Numbered from the stretch's first letter, positions 1-10,565 are shown. The stretch: 64,000 bases of DNA from Liolophura sinensis (GCF_032854445.1 NC_088295.1:91569805-91633804), one strand, 5' to 3'. Notes: generated by a model from the sequence alone, not told the origin. Program-made: numbers and translations.

Positions 1-50
1 GTACGTGAAATAACACTTCACGATGACACACTGAACAGGTAATGATGTTA
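1..50. repeat. Edge unit of 48-bp minisatellite family
   Basis: The first 50 bases match one unit of the 48-bp tandem family seen at 2130-3790 (GTGATATAACAC, then CACTGAACAGGTAATGA). The window probably starts at the end of another array of this family, just upstream of the small exon at 278-316. The same arrangement of array followed by micro-exon occurs at 4153 and 24572. Confidence 0.6.
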
Positions 51-277
51 CACGGCGCTACTGTTTTCGTCCTCCACTAGATACAGATAAAACCTTAAAT
101 TGAACAGTGCGAGATCCGTTTAAAATTAATTACACTCCCTCCCCATCTTATTTTGTTTATAAAAAAATGAAGATTGCGCAGTGGACTTATCAGATCAACC
201 CTTTTAAAGTCTGTGAAACGTAAAAGTAGTATTATCCTTATATTGCCTATTGTTTGTCGGTTTCTGTTTCTTTGCAG

Positions 278-316
278 TGTCACCAGACTACTATAATGTT
301 CAACAAGATTCCACAG
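278..316 (+). CDS. Gene 1, cytoplasmic-tail micro-exon (39 nt)
   Basis: This is a predicted internal exon. A pyrimidine-rich acceptor (TTTCTGTTTCTTTGCAG) ends at 277 and a consensus donor (CAG then GTAGGT) starts at 317. It is 39 nt long and enters and leaves in phase 1, like the other exons of this cluster. After the upstream G it reads VSPDYYNVQQDST. The Tyr-Tyr-Asn-Val stretch fits the general YxNx pattern bound by Grb2-type SH2 domains when phosphorylated; that role is inference. Similar small exons at 1936 and 4153 follow, and a terminal exon with stop follows at 4426. The upstream exons of this gene lie outside the window. An 83-bp tandem array starts almost directly after its donor. 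It is too short for a homology call, so the evidence is splice sites, phase and paralogous arrangement. Confidence 0.5.
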
Positions 317-339
317 GTAGGTGTTATATGGAGCACACA

Positions 340-1280
340 TGTATCGTTCACTTGTTTGAAGTTCCATCGGAACAGTAAAACACGATCCATAGAAACATAA
401 CTGGTAGGTGATCTTAGGTCAGTTCACTTGTTTGAAGTTTCATCGGAACACTACCACATGATCCATGGAAACATGGCTGGTATGTGATACCAGGTCAGTT
501 CACTGGTTTGTTGTTTGAGGTTTCATCGGAATAGTACAACACAATCCATAGAAACATAACTGGTAGGTGATCTCCGGTCAGGTCACTTATTTGAGGTTTC
601 ATCGGAACAGTACCACATGGTAACATGGCTGGTATGTGATACCAGGTCAGTTCACTTGTTTGAGGTTCCATCGGAACAGTAAAACACGATCCATAAAAAC
701 ATAACTGGTAGGTGATCTTAGGTCAGTTCACTTGTTTGAAGTTTCATCGGAACACTACCACATGATCCATGGAAACATGGCTGGTATGTGATACCAGGTC
801 AGTTCACTGGTTTGTTGGTTGAGGTTTCATCTGAATAGTACAACACGATCGATGAAAACATGGCTGGTAGATCCCAGGTCAGATGACTGGTTTGATTGTT
901 CGTGTCTCATCAGGATACTGCAACACGAACAAAGGGAATATGGCTGGTGGGTGATCGCAGGTCAGATGACTGGTTTGATTGTTCGTGTCTCATCAGGATA
1001 CTACAACACGAACCAAGAATATATGGCTGGTAGGTGAGCCCAGGTCAGTTGACTGGTTTGATTGTTCGTGTCTCATCAGGATACGGGAACACGAACAAAG
1101 GGAATGTGGCTGGTAGGTGATCCCAGGTCAGATGACTGGTTTGATTGTTCCTGTCTCATCAGGATACTACAACACGAACCAAGGAAACATCCCAGATCAC
1201 TTCACTGGTTTGATTGTTCGTGTCTCATCAGGGCACTGCAACACGAACCAAGGAAACATGACTGGTGGGTGATCAATGAA
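340..1280. repeat. 83-bp tandem repeat array
   Basis: About eleven units have a main period of 83 bp (CATCAGG recurs at 908, 991, 1074 and 1157), plus some shorter units of about 69-70 bp. Each carries GGCTGGTAGGTGAT or GGCTGGTATGTGAT followed by GGTCAGTTCACTTGTTTGA. The unit resembles the bases just after the donor of the exon at 278-316 (AGGTAGGTGTTAT … GTTCACTTGTTTGAAG). This suggests the array grew from that exon-intron junction. Apparent frames at 819-1409 are by-products of the repeat. Confidence 0.85.
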
Positions 1281-1287
1281 CTAGACA

Positions 1288-1430
1288 TGTGGGAAGGTCT
1301 GCCAGCAACCTGCGGATGGTTGTGGGTTTCCGCCGGGCTCTGCCCGATTTCCTCCCACCATAATACTGGCCGCCGTCGTATTAGTGAAATATTCTTGAGT
1401 ACGGCGTAAAACGCCAATCAAATAAATAAA
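1288..1430 (+). mobile_element. SINE family 1, 5'-truncated copy
   Basis: This matches the 3' two-thirds of the full copies at 23664-23911 and 53271-53545. The body includes TCTGCCAGCAACCTGCGGATGG. The tail is GAGTACGGCGTAAAACGCC followed by an AATAAATAAA end. The tRNA-like head is missing. Confidence 0.8.
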
Positions 1431-1639
1431 TGAACTAGACATGTACAATAATGAGTTCGACACCAGTCATGTAGATCAATTCTTTGGTTTGCTGTTTCAT
1501 GGGACTGTAAGTTCCAGTCTGCCAACTAATCCCGTTTAACTGCAGCTATCACATATTCTCAAGCGATCGGAACACATTTTTCTCTGAGTTCACCGCAGCC
1601 GTCCGTCATCATAACACGTGAACTTACAGACTTCGCATT

Positions 1640-1712
1640 GTCAAGACCGCCACCGTATAAGTGAAATATTGTTGAGTACGGCATAAAACACCATTTAAAT
1701 GAATAAACATTG
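1640..1712 (+). mobile_element. SINE family 1, 3'-end fragment
   Basis: Only the tail is recognisable: CGCCACCGTATAAGTGAAA, a variant of the ACTCAAGAATATTTC-complement block, then GAGTACGGCATAAAACACC and an A-rich end with AATGAATAAA. Upstream, 1540-1640 may be a strongly diverged part of the same element. Confidence 0.6.
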
Positions 1713-1935
1713 TCAAGAGACCTGAATAGATTTGCTCCATACCTTGAAAAGCAGTCTGATTGCATCAGTCTAAAGTCCAACGCTCTCGAGTTCAACTCAG
1801 CCGCCAACTATGCCTAATAATTTTTCTCTAAGATCTACTTCTTCCACTACTTGATATTGCCACACTTGGTGGTTAAAGATTTTGCAGTGATAATGCAGAT
1901 CCCTGGTATATTTATCATTCTTTTCATGTTTTCAG

Positions 1936-1977
1936 TCAATGCCCCATACCAGATGATAGATCATGCAGCTCAGTCCG
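1936..1977 (+). CDS. Gene 1, cytoplasmic-tail micro-exon (42 nt)
   Basis: This predicted exon has a strong acceptor (TTCTTTTCATGTTTTCAG, ending 1935) and a GTAGGT donor at 1978. At 42 nt, phase 1 to phase 1, it reads VNAPYQMIDHAAQS after the phase-1 G. It has one tyrosine in a Yxx(hydrophobic) context (YQMI), loosely like an ITIM or endocytic motif, but the minus-2 residue (Ala) does not fit a strict ITIM. It lies between the sibling exons at 278 and 4153, with the same size, phase and composition. Skipping or including it would keep the frame. Functional assignment is inference. Confidence 0.5.
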
Positions 1978-2129
1978 GTAGGTGATCGTTATTGTCAGTA
2001 TTGTATTGTATTGTATTGTATTGTCAGTTGTCAGTATGTATAACATCAAGTTATTTTATGATGGATTCATTACACACAGCTTTAAGGATATGTTAAATGT
2101 CTGCAGTGGTAACATCCGATTTAACACGT

Positions 2130-3790
2130 CACAGTGACACACTGTACATGTAGTGATCAATACCTGATAAAACACGTCACAATGACACACTGTACAGGTA
2201 ATGATCAGTATCTTAAAAAACACGTCACAATGACACACTGTACAGGTAATGACCAGTATCTGATATGACACATCACAATGACACACTGTATAGGTAATGA
2301 CCAGTATCTGATATGACACGTCACAATGACACACTGTACAGGTAATTACTAGTATGTTTAAAAACACGTCACAATGACACACTGTACAGGTAATGATCAG
2401 TATCTGATATGACACGTCACCATGACACACTATACAGGTAGTGATCAGTATCTGATATAACACGTCACAATGACGCACTGTACAGGTAATAACCAGTATC
2501 TGATATAACACGTCACAGGGACATGCACAGGTAATGAAAAGTATCTGATATAACAAGTCACAGTTACAAGCAGTACAGGTAATGACTAGTATCCAATATA
2601 TCACGTCACAATGACACACTGTACAGATAATAACCAGTATCTGATATAACACGTCACAATGATAGACTGTAGAGGTAATAATCAATATCTCATTAACTCG
2701 TCACAGTGTCTTACTGTACAGCTAATGACCAGTATCTGATATGACACGTCACGGTTACATGCAGTACAGGTAATGACTAGCATCTGATATACAGCGTCAC
2801 AGTGACACACTGTACAGGTATTGATCAGTATCTGATATAACACGTCACAGTGACGCACTGTACAGGTAATAACTAGTATCTGATATAATAGGTCACAGTG
2901 ACGAACTGAAAAGGTATTGATGAATACCTGATATGGCAAGCCACAATGACACACTGTGCAGGTAATGACCAGTATGTGATATATACGCCACAGTGACGAA
3001 CTGAAAAGGTAATGATGAACATCTGATATGACACATCACAATAACACACTACACAGGTAATGACCAGTACGTGATATAACACATCACAATGACACACTGT
3101 ACAGGTAATGACTAGTATCTGATATAACACGTCACAATGACGCACTGTACAGGTAATGACTAGTACCTGATATAATAGGTCACAGTGACGAACTGAAAAG
3201 GTATTGATGAATACCTGATATGGCAAGCCACAATGACACACTGTGCAGGTAATGACCAGTATGTGATATATACGCCACAGTGACGAACTGAAAAGGCAAT
3301 GATGAACATCTGATATGACACATCACAATAACACACTACACAGGTAATGACCAGTACGTGATATAACACATCACAATGGCACACTGTACAGGCAATAACC
3401 AGTACGTGATATAACACATCACAATGACACACTGTGCAGGTAATGACCAGTATGTGATATATACGCCACAGTGACGAACTGAAAAGGTAATAATGAACAT
3501 CTGATATGACACATCACAATAACACACTACACAGGTAATGACCAGTACGTGATATAACACATCACAATGGCACACTGTACAGGTAATAACCAGTACGTGA
3601 TATGACACATCACAATAACACACTACACAGGTAATGACCAGTACGTGATATAACACTTCACAATGACACACTGAACAGGTAATGATTGTTATGTAATATA
3701 ATACCGCACAGTGACACAATGTACAGGTAATGACCAGTATCTGATATTACACGACACAGTGACATACCATACAGTTATTGATTGTCACAA
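2130..3790. repeat. 48-bp minisatellite array (family 48)
   Basis: About 34 units have a 48-bp period (CTGTACA at 2142, 2190, then about every 48). The core is CACACTGTACAGGTAATGA … CAGTATCTGATATAACACGTCA. A higher-order duplication of about 286 bp (six units) repeats the block at 2892-2990 near 3178-3276. Because 48 is a multiple of three, long minus-strand frames appear (209, 122 and 127 codons), made of a 16-residue Cys/His-containing repeat. They lack any other coding evidence. Each unit contains ACAGGTAATG, a good match to a metazoan 5' splice site on the transcribed strand. Confidence 0.9.
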
Positions 3791-4152
3791 TGACAAACTG
3801 TATTGACAATGTAAAAGGCATTTTCCCCATATCAATCGTCCACTAAGTTGACTATCGCTACCATGTCGACACACACCAGAGACTTTGTTTAAATTCTAGT
3901 TACAATCAACTGAGTCTACAATAGCTAAGAAATTCAGTACCTTGTACCGGTTCAACACGTCACTATGACATAATAGGTACTGGACTAAAAAAGGAACCAA
4001 TAGGCGTAGAAAGCCTTGTAGTCACGTGACCCTTGGACTATAAAACACTAAACTAAAGCTCGTTATATAGTGTCTACGTTGTTCTATGGTCTGTGTACAG
4101 ACAGTTGTTTGCTGTGTATTGTGTATTGCATTGTCTTTCTGTGTCTTTGCAG

Positions 4153-4194
4153 CGCCAGCGCTGTATGAAAGGATGAACCCCACAAATAACAATG
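4153..4194 (+). CDS. Gene 1, cytoplasmic-tail micro-exon with YxxM motif
   Basis: The acceptor is TTTCTGTGTCTTTGCAG (ends 4152) and the donor is GTAAAA at 4195. It is 42 nt, phase 1-1. In frame it reads (A)PALYERMNPTNNN. YERM fits YxxM, the known phosphotyrosine pattern for the PI3-kinase p85 SH2 domain. It is clearly paralogous to the exon at 24572-24613: same length, same phase, matching C-terminal NPTNNN versus YPTNRN, and similar intron upstream (about 60 bp before the acceptor). It joins in phase to the terminal exon at 4426. The signalling role is inferred from the motif alone. Confidence 0.6.
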
Positions 4195-4425
4195 GTAAAA
4201 CTAACACTTATTCTTAAAGTACAGTTTGCAGAAGTGAGAAGTATAAAACAAAAAACTCTACTTTTTCCAGTAACCTAAATGCGCGATAAAAATTAATCCG
4301 GTGGCCCGTATAGCATGTAAATAGATTAACAGCCAATACTGTATGTAGAAGATTTTTTTCTTCAGCGGATCATGGAGATTTAGAAAAATAAGTTTCACTC
4401 CTGAGTTGTTCTTGTCTATCTGCAG

Positions 4426-4660
4426 ATGGTGCCTATGTTCAGCCTCGGATGTGACCAGAGTAGCAACAGACGTCATCTCTATGACGTGTCCAGGATCAAC
4501 GTCACTGTGGACGCTTTATAGGATATTAACAATATATAAATGTAGATGTAAATAAGATGATATATCCTGCAAAAAATAGTTGCTATATAAAGTGAAGGAA
4601 TATCTTTTTTGTATTTGCTTTTCCTCTTGTTAATTTTTAATAAATGAGATTAGGTAATAA
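4426..4660 (+). CDS. Gene 1, terminal exon, stop and 3' UTR
   Basis: The acceptor CTTGTCTATCTGCAG ends at 4425. Entering in phase 1 after exon 4153-4194, it reads DGAYVQPRM and stops at TGA 4452-4454. The last tyrosine is in YVQP, a YxxP context as used by Crk-type SH2 domains (established motif, inferred use). The rest, to about 4660, would be 3' UTR with AATAAA at 4639-4644. The same layout (terminal exon, short coding part, AATAAA) recurs at 25450-25755, and the two 3' UTRs share stretches (GACGTCATC, CTTTATA, TAGATGTAAAT). This makes a real gene end more likely. Confidence 0.55.
4639..4644 (+). promoter_or_regulatory. Candidate polyadenylation signal, gene 1
   Basis: AATAAA lies in AT-rich sequence about 185 bp after the predicted stop codon of gene 1. 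The corresponding signal of gene 2 lies at 25733-25738, about 250 bp after its stop. Confidence 0.45.
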
Positions 4661-4849
4661 TTTTTCAATCCGTATAACATTTCTTGAGATCTCTGTATAA
4701 ATATTACTATGTTAATATTGCAGCCGTTAACTTTATTTATCATACTGTAAAACTGTAATTGGCGAACAATAGTGGGATTTTGTGCCCGCAAACTCAAGGC
4801 TTTTATGTGAGTTGCCTCTGATTCGTGTGAGATGCCCCTTTCAATATCC

Positions 4850-5000
4850 CCACGCGCAGGCCCACGTCTGATCCTTGGTTACGTGTCCACATAAACACCA
4901 TCAAGCGCAAAACCACATCTCATCCCTGATTACATGCCCACATGAATATCACCAAGCGCAAATACACCTCTGATCCCTGGCAGTTGTTCACATAACATCG
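4850..5000. repeat. Three units of the 51-bp repeat family
   Basis: CACGTCTGATCCTTGG … GTCCACATAAACACCATCAAGCGC and two more diverged units match the large 51-bp array at 29530-31375. The block lies just after the end of gene 1, as the large array lies after the end of gene 2. Confidence 0.7.
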
Positions 5001-7080
5001 CTTACACGAAGGGGGGGCTGTATTCAGTGAGAGGGTGAAGCTGTATTCAATGAGATTAAAATCGATTGGTTTACTGATTGTGATTGCTGAGGAAATTGCC
5101 ATGCTGGAAAATGGGCGCTCCATGTCGTACAGGTTTATGTAAGCCTACTTTGAAATGTTCTTTTTTAACATAATATGGTAGCGTCATTTCTGTGCGGAAG
5201 AAATAGATTTTATTCGCGGGATAAAGTGATTTTCTGTTAAGGAATTTTTGTAATTTTTAATTAAATCTGGTACAACGAAGAACCTTGAAAAATACCAAAG
5301 AACAATGGAAGTGTATTGAATTCAATGCCATTTAGAACATGGTAATAATTTTCTCCTGTTGTATTCGCTATACAACCGATCAAAACGAATGGTAAATATG
5401 CTTTGCCATCCGTTCAAACAAAAGAAAAGTGGTGGAATTGTCAGCTTTGTTTGTTATAAAACTTTTTTATTTTGAACGACAACCTAACTTTCGTAACTTA
5501 TTACATGTTTATACAACGGTTTGTACGTGTTAACAAGGTCTTCATCTACCGCGAAAAACATCACACGAGAAATGTCGACGCCTTGTTGCCACTCAGACCC
5601 CACCAACATGCAGTGAGAACGGCGAAATCTACAATTTCCCTGCCCAAGGTGTTTGCTCTGTGGCCATTCTTTCTAAATCTGGAGTGGTTTTAGTTGAATT
5701 GTAGCTCCAAGTTTTCGAAACGTGAACTCCCTGTGAGGATAAAACTGTTTCTGGGCATTACATGTGTTAATACTGTACTAGTGGCTACTGCAGTCAGACT
5801 GTGGTCAGGTTTTCATGGAAATCACTAGCGTGTTTCAGACATCTTAGCGGTATCAATAGAGACGGCCAATCTCTGTAAATATTACTGAAACTCCACTGTC
5901 AATGTCCTGACGCTTACGATTCTGTTCTCAATAAAATGGTCTCACGTGCATTGTCTTGATCTGTGTAAGTACGTGGATTTGTGTGTTATCCACAGAAGAG
6001 TTTATAGTGAAATGCGAGAAGCATCTATTACACAATTTAGCACGTGTTTTGACCTACTTCATATTCAAGAGGGTCTGGAGACCCGTAGCCTGCCACTGGG
6101 ACGACGCCATCTTGTAACGGTACCTACAGAAGGTCTACGGACAGGATAATAAGATGGAACTGACACTATGTATCGTAAGAGAATCGGGAAGATGTCGACC
6201 TTGTATCAATCTGTAGCTTATTTCAAATTTAACTGGTTTAATTTAGGTGAAGACATACTTGTTCATTTCCTGACATATATATACACGCATGAGGATAATG
6301 GCTGCGTATGTCCTCAGACATGAAATCGAGGTTTGTCTGTTGGTCAGTCCGGTGCTTCACTACATGACATGTCAGATATAAGCTATAATCCAGGCCACTC
6401 CGAGGGTAATACAAGGAAACGCGCATGTTTGTCTACTGAAATGCTAGAAGGGGTATTAGAACGCAGGTTTACTATTACATGTTGGGGTAATCAGGTGACA
6501 AAACCACGATGAATGGGCTGGAGATCACTAACAGACGTTCTGGAGTAACATGGCGAAAATAGGGCTGATGTTGAAATAAAGAAATGTTAGACGTGAAAAC
6601 ACGGGAACCTAGTGATCTAAAGCTGGTGCTCTCTTACAATAGATGTCAGAAGTAAACTCTGTGCAACCACGTAGGCAAAACGTCATAAGCGGAACGAGGG
6701 TAGCTCTTGCTTTAGAACAGGAAATGTGAGATGTAATCTCAGAGTGACCACACTGCATATCTGTTACAGACAAAATGACAAATGTTTAACCAAGGTAACC
6801 AGGGCTTGTGTTCTGTTACAGGAAATATTAAATGTGAACAACAACTAGAGAAGAACAAAGCTACTGCTCTGTTGTAGGAGATATTGAAAGGCTTGTATAC
6901 ACCGCTTACTCTATTTTGCAGAATACCATGTTTGTTTAACATATTTAAATGAACATTATTGTCGAATAGAGATTTTGTCGAAAAAGCCTAAAACCCGTAA
7001 CCATAATCTATGCAGTCATCAAGAATTAAAACTGTTCATGTAAAACAATTGAAGTTATCGCACCGACACGAAGTTTATTC
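5000..7080. other. Intergenic/intronic, no supported gene
   Basis: There is no exon with good splice sites, no family match and no full open frame. Frames of 60-73 codons in this stretch look random. Between 6540 and 6900 there is a weak, decayed tandem pattern with a period of roughly 85-95 bp (variants of GCTCTTGTTACAGGAAAT followed by GTGA…A), reported with low confidence. Confidence 0.4.
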
Positions 7081-7189
7081 TTATCTACTAGATATCAGGT
7101 AAGGGCATTTGGGTTCCCATGACATCTGCAGAAATGAGCAAAAAAAAATGCAAACTGCACACAGAAACAATTTGAAATATAGCCCGGAC

Positions 7190-7280
7190 AAGGATACGAA
7201 CGAACGGGCACAGACCGACGGCCACAGACAGGCGGACACAGATAGACCGACATAGGCAGACGGACACAGACACACAAATC
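7190..7280. repeat. Imperfect short tandem (CAGACGGACA-like)
   Basis: This is low-complexity sequence made of CAGACCGACGGCCACAGACA-like units, inserted in or replacing part of the Gypsy integrase frame. On the minus strand it extends that open frame with Ser/Val/Cys-rich residues that are not part of the integrase family. Confidence 0.6.
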
Positions 7281-7770
7281 TTTCAAAGTTCTGTAAAAGC
7301 GTTCGGTTTTCCCGTTAGCCTGAAGCTGGTAAGGAGTTGTCCTTCTATGATCAATACCTACTGATATCAGTCTGGTTTTAAATTCATATGCATTGAATTC
7401 CTTATCCAAATCAGTTATTACAAGTTATTACAAACATTACAAGCTGTTTTCGCTCCTATAGGGAAAGCCTCAGCCCAAACCGAACGATGATTCATTATAG
7501 TTATTATGTATACGTTCCCTTTGGATGAACGTGGAAGGGGTCCAATTAAGCCCATGATTATAAGTTATCCTCGGTAGTTTGGTACAGGCATTTCATTGTA
7601 CCTTGATCTCACTTTCACCCTTATGTTAATTTAGGTTGTTGGGCAGTTGTCAGTTATAGACATCGCAGCCTTTCGCATTCCCTTCCAAACAAATGAGTCC
7701 CTAACTAAACCTAACGTCTTGTGTAAACGACGATGACCCGCACATTCGAGTGCTTGCTGTACTACCCGTT
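7270..7770 (-). pseudogene. Ty3/Gypsy integrase remnant
   Basis: Reading on the minus strand, a His-containing zinc-binding region (GHRRLHKTLGLVRDS, then WKGMRKA) near 7760-7660 is followed by the catalytic core. The core shows GPLPRSSKGNVYII and EAFPIGAK (about 7570-7440), then ITDLDKEFNAYEF and TTPYQLQANGKTERF (about 7410-7300). These match the Gypsy-type integrase core. The second Asp (TDLDKEF) and the Glu (GKTERF) are visible, and the first Asp block is damaged. Stops and frameshifts break the frame. It belongs with the reverse transcriptase fragment at 7874-8185 and the gag-like pieces at 8330-9400, in the correct gag-RT-IN order for a minus-strand element. RNase H is missing. Confidence 0.8.
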
Positions 7771-7873
7771 GCCTGCAGTACTTAGGTAAAAGCACTCTCG
7801 AGTGTTCTGTCCCTAAACCGAATCTGGCTGTGTAAAAACAAAAGCACCTCCTAAAGAATCAAAATATCATTAA

Positions 7874-8185
7874 TTAATGCCAATGGGTAACTGTCCTTTC
7901 TAGTGAGTTCAATTTTCTATAGTCAATAAAGAAACGCGTTGAACCATCCTTCTTAGGAACCCAGGTGACGGGGGACGCCCATGGTGATGTCCATGGTCTA
8001 ATTACTCCAGCCTCTAAAATCTCTCGGACCTGTTTTTTGACCACATGTTTCGTTAGGGACAGCCGGTACGCACGTAGTCTGATGGGCGGGTGATCACCGG
8101 TTGGAATGGTGCACATGACGTTAGGATGTTTTCCTCCATTTCGACGTTTGCTGCTGTCGAAAACGTTCTGGTGCAGGTCCAACAC
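7874..8185 (-). pseudogene. Ty3/Gypsy reverse transcriptase N-terminal remnant
   Basis: A 103-codon minus-strand frame contains TGDHPPIRLRAYRLSL, VREILEAGVIRPWTSPWASP, then VTWVPKKDGSTRFFIDYRKL. This is the well-known start of the Gypsy RT fingers and palm (PYR, GVIxPS.SPWASPVV.V.KKDG..R.C.DYR.LN). It ends after about 100 residues, before the YxDD catalytic box, so it is a truncated, non-functional copy. The integrase part lies 100 bp further along the same strand. Confidence 0.9.
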
Positions 8186-8327
8186 CCTATCAATGCACGG
8201 GTAGCCAGTGGTTTCCTTTACTGTTGATACCGGTCACGTGATGAGGGGGTTACAAGCTGGTACGTTCGGTTCAGGCCACCTTATTTTCCCATGAGGGTAG
8301 TCAAGTTTTAGTCTACCAAAGTGTAGA

Positions 8328-9400
8328 TCATTTCAACCTCTCGTCCTCATTTGCCCACAGGCAGGCTGTTATCACATACTGCCGTAAGTCCGACCAGGTC
8401 AAGGCTCGCCGGTGTTGTGTGGCAAGAAACTGCTCGATTGCCCTGTGCAGGCTACCTACAGGCGTGCCTGATACAATGTAGGCGGCATATCCTGGAGAGT
8501 CTGGTAGTGATTGTACTGCCTGTTGACACTCGTCTATCACCCTGGACTATCTGGCCTCAGGCCCACATTAATTTTCTATAAGCGAAAATGTTAACGTCTA
8601 GCGCTGTAGTTCAGTCTCAAACATTCCGTGGCCAATAAGCTTTGGTGCATACCTGGCCCAGCATGTGAGAAACAAGGCATAAAAATCTTGACACAGTTTG
8701 ACCGTCAAAATCTGGACCTTTCCATGCCGGCAGCTGGGAGGCGTGCCTAGCAACGCCAAGGGGACGTCACTTGCAACATCATCACTACCTCACGCCTGGT
8801 GTCCTCTCGCCCAGAATTTCAAACTTTCATCAATAAAGCTCACACCTCCTACAAACCCTACCGAAAAACGAAAGTTGTAATAGGGGTCTGTGTCCATCTA
8901 CAGACGTGCCTGATAAATAAAGGCTGCATATCCTGGGGTGTCTGGTAGTGATTGTACCGCCATGACACTCGTCTATCCACTCTCTCATTTCAGCTAGACT
9001 TACTACATCCTGGGGCGTCTGGTAGTGATTGTACCGCCATTTGACACTCTCATCTGAGCTGGAATCAGCCCATCACACAGTTGAATACTCGTCACGCAGT
9101 CTCGCAGGTCCTCTCTTTTTAACTTTTGCCTCTCGCTCTTAGCGTGGTCCTCGGAGGGAGTCCACTAGCCCAGTCACTCCATCCGCGATGGCTTGCAGTG
9201 CGTTTACCCTCACTGATGATTCTGCCGGCTTCTTTGTTACGGCTGATGACCTACTGTTGTTCTTTTCTGTCTATTCTGGGTCAAGCTCTCAAGTGAAAAC
9301 TTTGACAGCCGTTTTTTGTAATTTCTGACTTCGAGGCCTCGCGCTTGAGAAAGCTAAGGGCGTTCTTTGCATATACCTGTTAAAAACGCCAAGCTCGCCC
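8328..9400 (-). pseudogene. Gypsy gag-like remnant with internal duplications
   Basis: The 70-codon minus frame at 8328-8540 (…SLHRAIEQFLATQHRRALTW, LWANEDERLK) looks like a retrotransposon capsid region. Its DNA (CCTGGAGAGTCTGGTAGTGATTGTACTGCC) recurs with changes at about 8930-8975 and 9010-9050, so the gag segment was partly duplicated. Sequence up to 9400 (serine/arginine-coding on minus) may be the gag N-terminus, but this is weaker. No LTR pair was identified. Confidence 0.5.
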
Positions 9401-9516
9401 CAGCGTTGACCTGGGTATTAACTGGATTTCAGAAAAGACACAGTGAAGATCGTCCAGTCGAAATAAGTTACCACTTTCAGCATCCTTGAATATGGTACCA
9501 TTTCAGAACTTTCATG

Positions 9517-9640
9517 ATCTGTTTGGGCCTCAACCAGTGTGGAAGAACCGTTAGTTCTGACCTGTGCTGGACAGCTGGCCATCCGGGGTCTCAGAACGGA
9601 GTTACCTGGTACACGTGTGAGGCCTCATATACCGGTACAT
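9517..9640 (+). pseudogene. Degenerate Ig-exon fragment (gene 2, copy a)
   Basis: The bases CTGACCTGTGCTGGACAGCT and CAGAACGGAGTTACCTGGTA match the first half of the Ig exon at 45747-46157 (LTCSGQL … WYK, around the first Cys and the Trp). The second half is absent and no donor is present. This is a partial relic of the same exon type. Confidence 0.6.
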
Positions 9641-9827
9641 GTTCAATCTCACCACTGTGAAGTAACCATCTTTTTGTAACATTTTTATTGTTAACTATCA
9701 TTGTGGCACAATTTTCTGTTAGTATTTTTCATAACCTGTAATGAATAACATAAGGAATGAGTGTACGTGTGTTTGGGACAGCGTGACTTCAGACGCAAAG
9801 GATTGTGGGATCGCGCACTCATTTACC

Positions 9828-10565
9828 ATCCTTGAGACGATCGCCACGTTTTGATAATGTCCTAACGAAATTCCCTTTTTATTCTTCTTCAGGTATGTAA
9901 TCATTCAGATTCCTTTGGCCATATGATAGTTGTTGAAAGCATAGTTACTTGTATAGTTATGCCGAATGAGCACATCGTTGTACTAATTAGTAGATTAGCT
10001 TGGAAAGTAGTTGTCTATCGGTCACCTTCAGACGTCGTTGTTGTTTCCATTTAATTAACATTACGTAATATTACGCTTCGTATTCGCTAGATTTCTGATT
10101 GAAATAACAGTAGTTTCAGTTCAGTATATTTGACGATAGTTGTGTCTTTTAATAGTTTGTAACTTCAGTAAAGCTAGATAGAAAGCGTGCGTGGCTTAGA
10201 GGAATATTTCCTTTCGTATTTCGTAGTAGAAATCCACGAATGTGTGTGATGTCAAAAGTATGTAAACAAGGGGGATAACTCCTGATGGAATACGCTCAAC
10301 AGGGGCGACTACTTTTTGTTGGAATAATGGAAATAAGGGGCTTAACTCTAAATTTTATTTCATTTAGTTCATATTTGTGTAAAGCAAACTCATGTCACAA
10401 TTCATTTAAACACATTGTATAACTTTATTTCATTTAATCTACAGTATCCCATGAAAATTAATTATGATTTTTTGTTATTTAAATCGTGCACTCATTTACC
10501 ATCCTTGAGACGATCGCCACGTTTTGATTATGTCCTAACGAAATTCCCTTTTTATTCTTCTTCAG
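9828..10565. repeat. Direct repeat of about 70 bp flanking 600 bp
   Basis: CATTTACCATCCTTGAGACG … CGTTTTGAT … TTTTTATTCTTCTTCAG occurs at about 9821-9894 and again at about 10492-10565, nearly identical. Both copies end in a strong acceptor-like TTCTTCTTCAG. The 600 bp between have no recognised element. This is probably a local tandem duplication that copied a splice acceptor, with the second copy still next to the Ig relic at 10610-10803. Confidence 0.75.

Noticed and set aside
2056-3719. Long minus-strand frames with repeated CTVCHCDVxYQ, resembling a Cys/His-rich protein
   Set aside because: They follow exactly the 48-bp tandem unit, overlap each other in different frames, have no splice or start evidence and lie opposite to the gene strand.
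7081-7275. Small Cys/Ser-rich minus frames
   Set aside because: Arise from the CAGACGGACA-like low-complexity insert in the Gypsy integrase remnant.
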